A DNA stretch of 64,000 nucleotides from Pseudocercospora fijiensis CIRAD86 (lineage: Eukaryota; Ascomycota; Dothideomycetes; Mycosphaerellales; Mycosphaerellaceae), in NCBI RefSeq assembly GCF_000340215.1, contig NW_006921537.1, positions 763,097 through 827,096 on the forward strand, in the 5' to 3' direction. Every line of letters begins with the position of its first letter. Within the stretch, counting starts at the first letter, position 1. The translations under genes and the position numbers were made by a program. The notes beneath the pieces were generated by a model that saw only the letters and a list, made by a program, of their open reading frames with translations, searched no databases and was not told where the DNA came from. This document shows positions 44,701-57,559 of the stretch, in pieces.

Positions 44701-45420
44701 CGATTAGTTCTAGGGTTAGACCGACTACCGCGTAAAGCATACGTTAGTAAATGTCTCTATCTAGTCTAGACACGAGAGGGCACTATAGAAGCAAGGTAAG
44801 AGCTACCTATTAGCAGATTTATGCCCGTACTAATAGCCGTAGTTGTAAAGAAGACTAGATATAAATAGGAAAAGGCTATAAGGCTAGCGTACCAAGAGCA
44901 GGCCTCTAGCAATCTCTATAAGCATAGGAGTAACAGTAAGGATGAGCGTACTACTAAGGTTAATAATACGCATCGCGCCGCTAGAGCTTAGGTTGGAACA
45001 ATTCCTACCCGGAGGACCCTCCTAGAATAGGAAACACGTTCACAATTACGGGATATCGAGCCTAGCCTACCGCTACATCTACGACCGTTATAACGCCTAA
45101 CCGGAAGTCCAAGCCCTACGCCCGCCCTACGACCGTTACAACGCCTAAGCCTACCACCCGGGATTCGCCTACATATAATCCCTATCCGGGATCCTGAACT
45201 AGAGGTTACTAGCCGGCGACGAAAGCGAGCGAGTACGGAAAGTATGCCTCTACTTTTACGCGTTCCTACGCCTAGAGAAAGGGGAAACTAGAGATTAGTT
45301 ACTAACACCGCTACATTAGGACCTAGCCGTATTAGAACGCCTATAGGTACGCCTATAGATATGTCTCGAGACGGGATTCAACTTTAAGATCAAACCCGAA
45401 TTGTCCCTAGCTATAACTAG
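41740..45420 (+). mobile_element. MULE-like DNA transposon relic (transposase-like reading, plus strand)
   Basis: One plus-strand reading, with stops and frame shifts, resembles fungal Mutator-like transposases. A zinc-binding-like N-terminal part near 43255-43440 reads ECKVKFDFIVPRDP, then PPPTKVPTLIEEELKELIK. A region near 43530-43700 includes LAKLYIALNN. A core near 43820-43910 reads LFDVDISYKRIAGSNINEVIFAVE, where VDxSYKR would hold the first catalytic Asp. A C-terminal block near 44630-44760 reads YKLYSFGTDLPLIIG, then RAATIDMRDVD. The family call rests on overall pattern only. Many short TATAGCTATA-type sequences interrupt the reading. Terminal inverted repeats were not located. Confidence 0.4.
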
Positions 45421-45424
45421 CCGA

Positions 45425-45745
45425 TAATTGGACAGCTAATACAGCTACTAACAATGCCGCTAATACAGCTACTAATAGGACAGCTAATGCAGCTACCGAT
45501 AGGACAGCCAATATAGCCACCGATAGGACAGCTAATGCAGCTACCGATAGGACAGCTAATACAGCTACCGATGGGATAGCTAATGCAGCCACCGATAGGA
45601 CAGCCAATACAGCTACCGATAGGACAGCCAATGCAGCCCCTAATAGGACAGCTAATGCAGCCACCGATAGGACAGCCAATGCAGCTACCGATAGGACAGC
45701 CAATGCAGCCCCCGATAGGACAGCTAATATAGCCCCTAATAGCTA
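45425..45745. repeat. 24-bp coding minisatellite, about 13 units
   Basis: The unit CAGCTAATGCAGCTACCGAT plus AGGA repeats about 13 times with C/T and G/A differences. On the plus strand one frame stays open across the array as an eight-residue repeat TANAATDR; on the minus strand it gives SVAALAVL. It lies right after the MULE-like reading and could be its low-complexity C-terminal tail. Confidence 0.88.
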
Positions 45746-46060
45746 TACTAATGGCCGCGACAATGCCTTCCTCAATGCCTCCGGTTATACAACCTACCTC
45801 AATATATCCGCTAATACTAGCAGAGATCGCCAGTTTACAGGCGGAGTATCTACGGGCGCAGCTACGGGTATACGACGAGATAGCTCGCTAGTTAAGAGAG
45901 GGTCGGAGATAGCTATATATATAGGTTGTATTAACATCTTTTTGGCATATATCACGTATATAGACATAGTCGAGCACATATGTATAGGCATAACTCGAGG
46001 GAGAGCCTCATCGTAAGCGCATAGGTATGTTTAAAGGGTAGATAAACTAGGCTAAAATTA
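45746..46060. other. tail of the MULE-like region
   Basis: Up to about 45920 the plus strand reads as a Leu/Arg/Glu-rich helical end (ARIASLQAEYLRAQLR-like text in one frame). No confirmed gene. Confidence 0.35.
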
Positions 46061-48720
46061 CCCTAATATTGAAATAATATTAAGCCTTTATTACTAAAAG
46101 GAAATGCAGGCGCATGCCTAAAGCGTAAGGTATGCGTATACCTATACGCAGCCGTATACAGAATAGAGGTAGTAACTAGAATAATAGTAGTAGAGATAAG
46201 TAATATTTGTATTAATATATAACGAGAAAATTTAGAGAGAGAGCGATATCGTAATAACGTAAAATGTAATAGCTATAGAGTATTATTAATAAGTATAGAT
46301 CTAAAAAAATAAAAAGATCTTTTTAGCTATATATATATAGGGCCTTCTACTATATAGGCAAACAAGTTAAACTATTTACTTTATATTACACTAGCGTAAT
46401 AATCTTATACTAATATAAAATAATACTAAGCCTTTATTACTAAAACGGAAGAACAGACGCATATCTAGAGCGTGAGATATGTGCATACCTATGTAGTGTC
46501 TTATATAGAATAATACGTAAAGGGATAATAAAGTAGGACAAAACTAAGCTTTAACTATAATAATTATATTAGAGATAATATCTCTATTAATATATATATA
46601 ACGAGAAAATTTAGAGAGAGAGCGATATCGTAATAACATAAAATATAATAGATAAAATATAATAGCTATAGAGTATTATTAATAAGTATAGATCTAAAAA
46701 AATAAAAAGATCTTTTTAGCTATATATATATAGGGTCTTCTACTATATAGGCAAACAAGTTAAACTATTTACTTTATATTACACTAGCGTAATAATCTTA
46801 TACTAATATAAAATAATACTAAGCCTTTATTACTAAAACGGAAGAACGGACGCATATCTATAGCGTGAGATATGTGCATACCTATGTAGTGTCTTACACA
46901 GAACAACACGTAATAGGATAATAAAGTCGGATAAAACTAAGCTTTAACTATAATAGTTATATTAGAGATAATATTTCTATTAATATATATATAACGAGAA
47001 AATTTAGAGAGAGAGCGATATTATAATAACATAAAATATAATAGCTATAGAGTATTATTAATAAGTATAGATCTAAAAAAATAAAAAGATCTTTTTAGCT
47101 ATATATATATAGGGTCTTCTACTATATAGGTAAACAAGTTAAACTATTTACTTTATATTACACTAGCGTAATAATCTTATACTAATATAAAATAATACTA
47201 AGCCTTTATTACTAAAACGGAAGAACAGACGCATATCTATAGCGTGAGATATGTGCATACCTATGTAGTGTCTTATATACAATAATACGTAAAGGGATAA
47301 TAAAGTAGGATAAAACTAAGCTTTAACTATAATAATTATATTAGAGATAATATCTCTATTAATATATATATAACGAGAAAATTTAGAGAGAGAGCGATAT
47401 TGTAATAACATAAAATATAATAGCTATAGAGTATTATTAATAAGTATAAATCTAAAAAAATAAAAAGATCTTTTTAGCTATATATATATAGGGTCTTCTA
47501 CTATATAGGCAAACAAGTTAAACTATTTACTTTATATTACACTAGCGTAATAATCTTATACTAATATAAAATAATACTAAGCCTTTATTACTAAAACGGA
47601 AGAAGGGGCGCATATCTATAGCGTGAGATATGTACATACCTATGTAGAGTCTCGCATAGAATAGGGAGTGCCTAATCGCTAGTGTATAGGTATGCGTAAA
47701 GGGATAATAAAGTAGGACAAAACTAAGCTTTAACTATAATAATTATATTACTGAAACGGAGGAACGGATGCATAGCTACAGCGTTGCCTTTGCGCATACC
47801 CGAAGGCATCTGTATGCTAAGAGAGGGGCAGTAACTAGAATAATAGTAGTAGAGATTATATTTCTATTGATATATATAACGAGAAAATTTAGAGGGAGAG
47901 TGATATAGTAACAACGCAAATTGTAATAGTATAGAGTATTATTAATAAGTATAAATCTAAAGAAAAATAAAAAGATCTTTTTAGCTATATATATATAGGG
48001 TCTTCTACTATATAGGTAAACAAGTTAAACTATTTACTTTATATTACACTAGCGTAATAGTCTTATACTAATATTAATTAATACTAAGCCTTTATTACTA
48101 AAACGGAGGAACGGATGCATAGCTACAGTGTTGCCTCTGCGCATACCTAAAGACATTTGTATGCTGGGAGAGGGGCAGTAACTAGAATAATAGTAGTAGA
48201 GATTATATTTCTATTGATATATATAACGAGAAAATTTAGAGGGAGAGAGATATAGTAACAACGCAAATTGTAATAGTATAGAGTATTATTAATAAGTATA
48301 AATCTAAAAAAAAATAAAAAGATCTTTTTAGCTATATATATATAGGGTCTTCTACTATATAGGTAAACAAGTTAAACTATTTACTTTATATTACACTAGC
48401 GTAATAGTCTTATACTAATATTAAATAATACTAAGCCTTTATTACTAAAACGGAGGAACGGATGCATAGCTACAGTGTTGCCTTTGCGTATACCTAAAGA
48501 CATTCGTATGCTAGGAGAGGGGCAGTAACTAGAATAATAGTAGTAGAGATTATATTTCTATTAATATATATATAACGAGAAAATTTAGAGAGAGAGAGAG
48601 ATAGTAACAACGCAAATTATAATAGTATAGAGTATTATTAATATATATAAATAGGAATTAATAAAAAATAGCATAGGGTATTCTACTATATAGGAATACA
48701 ACTTAAACTATATACTTTGT
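46060..48720. repeat. tandem array of seven ~350-390-bp units
   Basis: The marker AAGCCTTTATTACTAAAA occurs at 46082, 46428, 46821, 47200, 47579, 48086 and 48433. Spacings are 346, 393, 379, 379, 507 and 347 bp. Each unit has the same order: a dyad such as GCATATCT...AGATATGTGC, CGAGAAAATTTAGAGAGAG, ATAGAGTATTATTAATAAGT, a snap-back AAAAAGATCTTTTT, and TTACACTAGCGTAATA. The 507-bp unit carries an extra partial duplication. Composition is about three-quarters A/T. No protein is encoded. Confidence 0.9.
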
Positions 48721-49700
48721 ATATTAAAGAAATAGCAAAGATACGCAGATCTAGAGCATCATTTATACGTGGATATGCGCGAGACATTGGCCAAACATAT
48801 AGCGCTCCTTCTGTTCGTTCGGTAAAGGGGCTAGCGCCCCGGCAATAGCCGTCCGCTAGGTAAGCAGAGTTATAGGCGTAGATATGTCCAAAGTCATACT
48901 AATACATCTTAGCTGCCTGCTATCGCGTCGTTCGAGAGGGTATCGAGTAAACAGAGCTATAGCTAGACGTATAAGCATAGCGATAGCCGTATATATAAAA
49001 CTCCCGCTGCCCGCCGCTAGCTCGGTCGACGCTAGCTAAAGTACGTCTTAGCGATTAAAGAAGTTGCGGAAAATGGTATAATATCAGCTATGCCTCTATA
49101 TACGAGCTATACTATAAGCAGTAGTGTGAACTTCGCTATACGCATAGGTCGGCGTATAGGTTTGTATATAAATCACTGCATACCAAACGCTATAGGATGT
49201 TAATCTATATACTCTTACCGCCGCTAAGCTAAACATTAGCTAGCGCAAAGCCAAATCAACGCGCGAGCTATAGCTATAACCGGTTGTATGCGCATAGCTA
49301 TCTAATTCCCTAACGAATCCCTCTCCCCGGTACGAGCCCTACGGTACTCTTGTCTATACGCGTAGGTGTAGCTATAGATTAGAGTACGTATGCCTTTATA
49401 TTCTCGCAGGTATAGTTACCCTATTTGCAGTCTATACATCCGTTAGTATACTAATAGACTAAAACGGATAGATAGGCATACTCGTCTTCGCACCGGCGGC
49501 CTTACAAGTATTGCAGGGTACGGCTACATTAGGGAAGCGCCTTTTAAAGTCGTTGTTTGTAAGCGTCCCATTAACCTACGCGCATTAGTATAAGCATAGA
49601 TAAGGCTAGCCTTATGCTTACCCTGCTAGACTTCGAGGTAAGTACAAGCTCGAATTTGCTATATATGTTAGCGGCGACAAGTCTCTATAACTATATCTAA
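48721..49700. other. degraded DNA with possible Cys-containing ORF relic (minus)
   Basis: Mostly unreadable RIP-affected sequence rich in GCGCATA and TATAGCTATA motifs. On the minus strand near 49560-49465 the text NNDFKRRFPNVAVPCNTCK is followed by AAGAKTSMP, a CxxC-containing segment of unknown family. Confidence 0.25.
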
Positions 49701-49709
49701 GCATATACC

Positions 49710-50046
49710 CTTGCTTAGACCTAGAATCCATTTCCTCGTCCTCGTCCTCGTCCTCCGTAGACGACTTAATAACTACGGTCGGGGTCTTAGGACCTTTAGT
49801 AGAGGGCTTGTCGGTAGCTATATCGGTAGCCTTGCTTTTCGCCTCGTTCTTAGCCTTGTTTTTAGCCTCGTTCTTAGCCTTGCTTTTAGCCTCGTTCTTA
49901 GCCTCGCTCTTAGCCTCGTTCTTAGTCTAGTCGCTAGCCGCGTCGCTAGCCTCGTCGCTAGTCTCGTCGCTGCCCTCGTCGCTAGTCTCGTCGCTACCTA
50001 TATCGGCCTTCTTCGAGGTCGCCTTAGAGGGACCCTTGCTAGATAG
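49710..50046 (-). pseudogene. acidic/basic repeat ORF relic (minus)
   Basis: The minus strand is open over about 105 codons with a single TAG. It reads as an acidic Ser/Asp/Glu stretch (GSDETSDEGSDETSDEASD), then Lys/Asn/Glu/Ala repeats (KNEAKSEAKNEAKSKAKNEA) and TEDEDEDEE. On DNA level this is a CTCGTTCTTAGC-type minisatellite. It may belong with the CxxC segment further left in one former gene. The plus-strand frame over the same bases (SLVLSLVFSLVLS) is its shadow. Confidence 0.35.
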
Positions 50047-51999
50047 GTATTAGAATGCGCATATCTATAATCGTAGACTTACGTATACTCTCGCGCCTCG
50101 TCCTCGTATATCTCCTAGAGGCGGTCGTAGAATTCTAAGGCTCGTTAATAGGAATCAATAGGCAAATGTATAGGTATAGCTATACCTATATAGCGCTTCA
50201 ACTTGTCTTCCGGGGTATAGCGACCGCCGGTATCCCGCTTGCTATCTTCCTTACGTCCCTCTTCGACGACGCCGCTATGCTATAAAGGCATAAGTATAAG
50301 CAGATCTATTCGGGGACAATACATACCCCGTACTGAATATGCGTCGCGAGTGTCCTTATATCGCGGCATATTATCTACGCAAGTATTAGTAGAACACATA
50401 GGTATACGCGAAGGCTAGGTTATATATAATATATGCCCTCCTCGTCGTATATATCCTCCAAACTCTCATTACTATAGAGATCAGTGCCACATATAGATAT
50501 GCGCAATAGTATAACTATACCCGTTATCCTCCGTAGCGTCGATAAATCGACTCTAGTTTTTAGTACTAGCCGGCATACGACAAACGACCTCACCTATAAA
50601 AAGGCGAACAGCGGGCACTTTCTTCTTTAGGCATATCTGTATATATAAGTATATAGATAGGTAAGGGCAGAAGAATGCTTACGACGATATCTAGAATTAG
50701 TAGAGGGACTAGCTCGCCACTAAGCAGACGCTTTTTGTACTTGCGGTAGCTGCTCTGTTTACGCATTAGTATGTAGCGACGTATAGCTATAGGAATGTAC
50801 TTACGCTACCGTTAACGAGCGAGCTCGGGAATACGCAGCCTTTAATGTCCTACGGCATAGTCGACTGCTATGCGTATAGCTTTGTGCGGATGTATATATA
50901 AACACTAGAATTAATTCTAGTACTAAGCGGATCAGGAATGCGCATAGGTATATATAGAGGGCTCTAGGTCTAATACGTACGAGTAGTTTGTAGTAGAGAA
51001 AGAAGAAGAGGGTTCGAGCGTATAGAAAAGCGCAAAGATATTATATCCTTACTTAGCGTAATATATAATCCTAGCATAATAGAATCTTCGTATCCGGGAT
51101 TGCCGGTCTCCCGATCCGATATGCGCAAACGTATAGCCATGTGTCTGCGCATACACTTAGTATGTCTTATTCGACCCTAATAGAGTACTCTACTATAATC
51201 TCGTTATATATAATACTTAAACTAATATACTAGGTATATCTTCGTATGCTTGTAATTAGCCTTCGACTCGTTATCCTACTAATATATACTAGTAATAGTC
51301 TATTATAAAAATAGAATAAAACCTTATACTATTAGGAGTACTAAAGAACGTAGAGCTAGCATATTACTAGACGACTTTATAGGAATACTAGTAGTATCTT
51401 ATAGATAGTAACTTAAAACCTATTAAATAAGCACTAGGAGTATAACTAGTATTCTAATACGAAGGGACCTAAGCTTTATCTACTAGCCTCTAGGCCCGAA
51501 GAAAAAGGGTTTCTATATAGGAGAATACAAGGCAACCTAAGGACTATTCTAGTCTATATAGGCTACCTATAGGCTTAAGAGTTACAATTATAACCTTCTA
51601 AATATTTTATCTACCTAAGATCTAAGATAGATACCTAGTATATTAATAGCTACTAGACTAAATATAATACTATATAGTAAATTAAATTGAGCTATACCTC
51701 GACTAATAGTATATTAATCTGAACTATTACCTAGTTCTAGCTATATATTTTGCCTCTATAAACGCTTAGATTTATAATAATATTTAACGAGTATCGCAAA
51801 GTCTAACGCGAATATAACGTATATACTTAATCCGATAGGCGAGTAGTTACTATTTAGGTATTAACTATTGCTAGCTAGTTATAGCTCCTTATAGTATTAA
51901 CTATATCTCGACAAATAGTAGGTTAACCTATATAATTAGTATACGGTTAGAGGCCTATATAGCAAATTAAATGTTACTAGTAAATTAGATTTCTAGTAG
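50047..51999. other. RIP-degraded DNA, no gene recognised
   Basis: About 2 kb without a readable protein. A 22-bp perfect palindrome centred on AGCT lies at 50169-50190 (TATAGGTATA arm). CCTCGT-type repeats are absent beyond 50100. The 51.2-52.0 kb part is especially TA-rich. Confidence 0.5.
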
Positions 52000-52250
<251 letters not shown>

Positions 52251-55200
52251 AGATAGATAGATATTTCATTTGCCTGTTGTAGTGCCTTTCGGCCTATGCA
52301 GGTCTGTTTCTATGTATTGTTTTAGGTAGGAAACCAACTTAGTTAGTAAAAACCTCCCTCCTGTCCTATTTATAAGTGTTGATCTTCCTCGTTTCCTTAT
52401 TTTCCTTCCCTAGGGTGTACTAGTGTTATAGTTGTTACCCTCTAACTACCTTGCCTACTGCCCTGCCCTTCTTTCCCCCTCTTCTTCCCTCCTTCTTATC
52501 TACTCCTTAGTTTCCCTTACTAGTGCGAATTGTTATATAAATCCCTGTTTAATAATCTACTTTACTATCCTCTTTAGGTCTTCTTTGCTCTAGATTAGCT
52601 TGTCGTATTCCCTTTCTATTACTTTTAGTCTCTAATTACTTCTGCCTTCTAACTATTAAGAGTAGACTAGTAGTATATACTTAGGGTTCTAAGATTAGTA
52701 GCTATATTGGTAAGCCCTGCTTTTAATTCCTAGGACGTTTCTTCTAAACAGGTAAGATCTAAGTCTAATATGTTCAGATCTGATTTAGATAGCTAGGCTT
52801 GCCTCGGCCCTGTTTAGGTCCTTATAGAGCTAGTAGTTATATTGACTAAATTTGATTAGTGCCTTTAGGGTTCCTAGTCTAACTTGTGTTTTGTTCTATT
52901 CCTACTCCTATAGGTACCTAGCAATTGATTCTGCTAGGCTTTGTTTCTCTCCCTTTAGCTTGTCTTCCTTTAGCCTTGTGTTTAGTCCCTAAAGCTCTTT
53001 CTCTAGCATTTCTCTTATTAAGACTCTATATTGCTCTAGGTCTTTAACCTTCTAGGGAGTTATTTATAGTCTGTCTCGCCTCCTAGTCCTAATATACTAG
53101 GCTTTTATCTTGTCTAGTGCCTTTTAGATAGTCTGTTAGGCTAGGTATTCTATTGTCTTTGCTATATATTAGTGTCTTAGTCCCTTAAAGTATTGTTTAA
53201 CTAGTAGGATCCCTAATTCCATTTCTACTACCCTTATTAGTATAGTTTTGTATGCTCCTAGGATTTTCTTTAGGCTTTGGGTTTAGGACCTACTAACTAG
53301 TTGCTTAATCCTCTTTAGTGTTTTCTCTTAGGCTGTCTATATCTGTGCTCTATATAGCATTGCTAGCTTGACAATTGCTTTGTATATAACTTTGGCTTTC
53401 TCGAATATAGCCCCCTATATAGAGGCTATAAGCCTATTAATGGATTGTATATTAGTATCTGCCCTCTGCTTTACCTTCTTTACTTATAGTCCCTAATTCA
53501 GTTTTAGATCCAGCTAGATCCCTAGTACCCTAAGCTCTACTAATAGTTAGGTTTTAAAGCCTTAGATAGTAATTGATTGCTTTATATTGTAGGTTAATTT
53601 AGCCTTGCTAAAGTAGATAAGCTAGTACTTTTCTAGGGCGAATTTTGCTCTATATCTCCTTACCTATTTTTTATACTCCTAGTGCTTCTCTTCTAGGATC
53701 TTGCAGTTAGTTTCTATTGTCTTAGACTAGGCTAGGATGTTTGTATTATCTATAAACCCTAATGCTAATATGTTTTTTAATTCTAGGAGTAGGAGTAGGT
53801 CTACTATAAAGATAAAGAAGAGGATTAGGGAGAGTATTAATCCTTAGGGGATTCCCTTTTCAGTTAGTATTAGATCTGATTTGAATTTACCTAGAATAAG
53901 CTATATTGATCTTTCCTATAGGAAGGACTAGATAAATTAGACTATCCAGTTTGGTATAGCTTTCTATTTAAGTATATATAGGAGCCTTTTATAGGAGACG
54001 TTATTAAAGGCTCCTAAGATATTAAGGGAGAGGAGGGTTGCTACCTAGTTTTAACTATAGTGCTAGATATGCTTAATCTATTCTATAATTAGTTCTATAG
54101 CTGTTAGTATTAACCTCTTCTTTCTTCCTCCTATCTAGCCTTTAGGAAGGATATTCCTTTCTTCGGCAAAGGTTGTTAGCCTTTTAGCGATAATTTTTTC
54201 TAGCACCTTTCCTATTATGTTAAGTAGGGCTATTAGTCTATAGGCCTTAAGCTGTATATAGTCTTCCTTCTAGGGCTTCCTTAGCACTACTATTAGGGAC
54301 TTCCTAAATAGTCTTAGGTAGTATCCTAGTGCTAGGCTTTATAAAAAGATATTAGCTAGTGCTAGGGCTAGCCCCTTCCTATATGCTTTTAGAAGTTTGT
54401 TATAGATCTTGTCTTCTCCTAGTGCCTTATTGCCTAGAATTTTCTTTAGGATCCTTTTAATAGTTTCGGGTTTAACCTAGGTATCTCTTAGTATACCTAG
54501 CAGTAGAGTCTCTTGTTCTTTCTCCTTTATGTCTAATAGGTCTGCTTATACTTTTCTATAGAAGAAGTGTTAGCCTAGGGCTTTTACTTTCCCTTCTATT
54601 GTAGTCTGCATTTGTCCTTATTAGTCTATAATGTCCGGGAATTGTAGTAGCATATCCTTGTCCTATTTAGGTCTCCTTGCCTATTTAGCTATCCTCTATA
54701 TCTCCTCTAGTTTCTTTATAATTATTCCTATTATAGATCTCTATTCTTGTATCTTATCTTTCTTAATCTAGATCTTCTTTTCCTAGTAGGCTTTATTGTA
54801 GTTGTCCTATACTTCCTAGGTATAGGTTTGTGTCTACTGCCTCCTAGCCTTCCTTGCTACTTTAACCTTCCTTATACACTTACTAGTCTAGTATAGTTGC
54901 TAGTATAGTAAGTGTTTCTTTACTAGGATATACTTTCTAGCTACCTATTTTAGGATTCCTATTAGTTCTTCTACTGCCTTATCAATATCCTCTAGCCTTA
55001 GTAGGTACTTTGTTAAGAGTTCCTCTAGTTTTAGGTCCCTTTCTAGTTCCTCCCTAATCCTACCCTATTAGGCACCTTTCTAGTTAAGCTTCTCCTCTAG
55101 TTCCCTTTCCTAATTAGCTTAGACATTTAGCTCAATCTGTACCGGGAAGTGGTCTAATAACTCTTCTAGTTCCTAGTTAACCCTATATCTTATAATCCTG

Positions 55201-57205
55201 TTCCTAATCTAATGTAATGCAAAGCATAGGTCTAGTATACTACTGCTTCCTCTTGCCTCCTAAGTAATTAGTCCCTTTAGGGTAACAATTTCTATTCCTT
55301 CCCTCTCTAATATATCAATTAGTCTTCCTACTAGGAAGTAGTAAGCTAGGGTAAAGTCTAAGCCCTAGAGGGGGTAGTAGAGGTTGAAATCCCTAAGTAG
55401 GATTTAGTAGGTGTTCCCCTAGATAACTCTAGGTAGTCTTTCTAGGGTTTTCAGTTAGGTACTGCTTCTTAAGTCTAGTAGTAGGTTGTATATATAGTAG
55501 ACTTAGAGTATACCTTAGGATGTCTCTACTTGAACTAATATTAGGTCCCTATCCTCCTATAGTATAGCCTGCTAGGTTTCTATATCTATCTCCTTGCTAA
55601 TATAGATATATGTCCTTAGGGCTCCCTAGTTGTAGATAATTAGGTAGTATCTTAGGTCTTTAACTATTGCTAGTCTCTTTGTATATAGGTTAAGCTAGGG
55701 CTCTTAGATTGCAATAATGTAATATTCTTTTAGGTTTAGTGCTTAAAGGAAGCTCCTCTATACCTTATCTTTGCTCTTATTAATATTGTACTATATAATG
55801 TTTAGTAATGTTGCAATATTTATTAGGTTTTATCTATATTATTTCCCTATAAGTTTTCCTTTAGTCTTCCCTTACTTTAGACTAACATTTAACTAAGCTT
55901 TGTCTGCCCTACTTCCTTTCCTACAATATTAAGGTATCTTAGTCTCCCTAGTTGCTAGTGACTCTCTTATACTAGTAAGGCCCTAAATGTGAACCTATCG
56001 TCTTATCTAGACCTCTTTTGTAGCACTTAGCTAGGTTGCTTCTATACCTAGCTGCCCTAGCTTATTGTGTATCTTTTTAGTATATTAATTCTAGCTTCCT
56101 TTGCCTTCCTAGCTGCCTATATTCTTACTAGGCATTCCTTCGCCTAAGAGGGGTGTCTTTTAGTATAGCATATATATCTTGCCTCTCCCTTGTATGCTTT
56201 GTATTCTTTAACCTAGTAATCCCCTATATAATAGGAGTAGGTATTAGTTGTCTTAGTGCACTTAGCTACTAAGTGTCTATAGTATTAACATTTGAAGCAC
56301 TGCATTATCCTATAGTTGCTTCTATATATCTCTATTTCCAATCTTTTAAAGTCCTAGAACAACCCCTAGTCTAGCACTATATTAGCTTGCTCTACACTCC
56401 CTACCTAGATAATTAGGGAAGACTGCTTCTTAGTCTCTTCGATTTTCCTTTTAATCTATACCACTTTTGTGATCTTTAGGCCTAGGCATATAGCTTAGTT
56501 TTGTCTCTATAGGCTCTTAATATCCTATTCTTCCTTAAAGCTTCTTGTTATACTATAGGCTATGATTATAAATTGCTATTAGGAGACCTTTACTATTTTC
56601 CCTATCTTAGTTGTCTATTCTTTTTATGTTTCTAGCTTCTTTTTGTCCTGCTCTTATACTATAAACAGCTTAATTACCCCTTTACCTTCGTTCCTAGCCC
56701 TAATTATCTCTTTAACTACAATTCTTTCTATAATCTCTTTCCCTATAAGTCCTTAGATTTCCTTTTGCTCCTATAGGTCCGTAATATAGACTCTAACTAC
56801 TGTCCTCGGGGGTTTTAGCGCCTCCTAACTAGCTACTGCTGCCTAGGTGCGGTAGTTTAGGCTTGTCTCCTATTATTTCTTCGTAATCTTTGCTGCGACT
56901 GTATTAGCTACCTTTATAATTACGTAGCTTGCCTAGTTGTAGATTGCTTTCAGTCCTCTAAGGAGTTCTAAGATTATTATCCTATATGCCCTCTTAGGGG
57001 TTCTTCTATCTTCCGCCTTTAGCACCTCCTCTGCCCTCGTATATAGTACTTTCTATTCGTCCTCCCTTCCTTCTTAACTATCTTCCCTTCGTCTCTAATT
57101 GTTCGCTGCTATTTTGCTCCTTTATCGTAGTATATATAGCTATACTTAGTAGTTAGAAGAGTCTACTTATAATTTATACTATAGTATATAGCGCACTATA
57201 ATAGC
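52251..57205 (-). mobile_element. Tad-like LINE (non-LTR retrotransposon), RIP-degraded
   Basis: The minus strand carries two degraded genes. ORF1 (about 57120-55950) ends in Cys/His zinc knuckles near 56310-56150 (QCFKC, then HLVAKCTKT and KECLVRI), with several Cys turned to Tyr. ORF2 (about 55830-52900) has an endonuclease-like region (LLNIIQYNINKSKD, LLRDFNLYYPL) and reverse transcriptase: LKAYRLIALLNIIGKVLEKI (about 54260), EKGIP then GLILSLILFFIFI (about 53865), ALGFIDNTNILA (about 53770, usual FxDD changed to FIDN). A cysteine-free connection region follows. The low-coordinate end shows a GATA-type tail (AGATAGATAGATAT, 52251-52264), expected at the 3' end of a minus-strand LINE. RT placement in the Tad/I group is by text resemblance. 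Confidence 0.85.
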
Positions 57206-57210
57206 ACCTC

Positions 57211-57519
57211 TATAAGAACCTAAGCAAGTGAAGTCTCCTGTCCTGCCTTAGCAAGCCTATATAACAATTATGTAATGTTATTACGTGTAGTACGATGCAG
57301 CCGCGCTAGCGATAAGCTTGCTTAGCGTATGCGCGTAATGCTCGATTACTCGTACGGATATACTCGGTAGCCGGTACGGCAGATATGCTATCCGTGCTAG
57401 GCCTAGTTAATAGTAGTCGCTCTACCCTATTCTAAGAAAGGCACGGTTTAGTTCTACTTTCTACTACGGCGATTAGTAGAGGGTGTTCTATACGTTGCTA
57501 TATACCTATTTTCTTACAG
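57211..57519 (+). repeat. 5' LTR of Gypsy element B
   Basis: The start is fixed by alignment to 63897. The right limit is a guess (TTACA near 57519, before TTCTAAACCGTC, which may be the primer binding site). Differences from the 3' LTR are almost all transitions. Confidence 0.7.
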
Positions 57520-57559
57520 TTCTAAACCGTCTACCCTTCGTAGCGGCCTATAGAACCCC

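Noticed and set aside
45407..45703. Minus-strand ORF with repeated SVAALAVL as a membrane protein gene
   Set aside because: It is the reverse reading of a 24-bp minisatellite; hydrophobicity comes from the repeat and no flanking coding signal exists.
46060..48720. Regularly spaced repeats considered as a CRISPR array
   Set aside because: Units are about 350-390 bp and nearly identical along their whole length; there are no short repeats with unique spacers, and the host is a fungus.
49711..50046. Plus-strand ORF with SLVLSLVFSLV repeats
   Set aside because: It mirrors an acidic/Lys-rich repeat reading on the minus strand over the same minisatellite.
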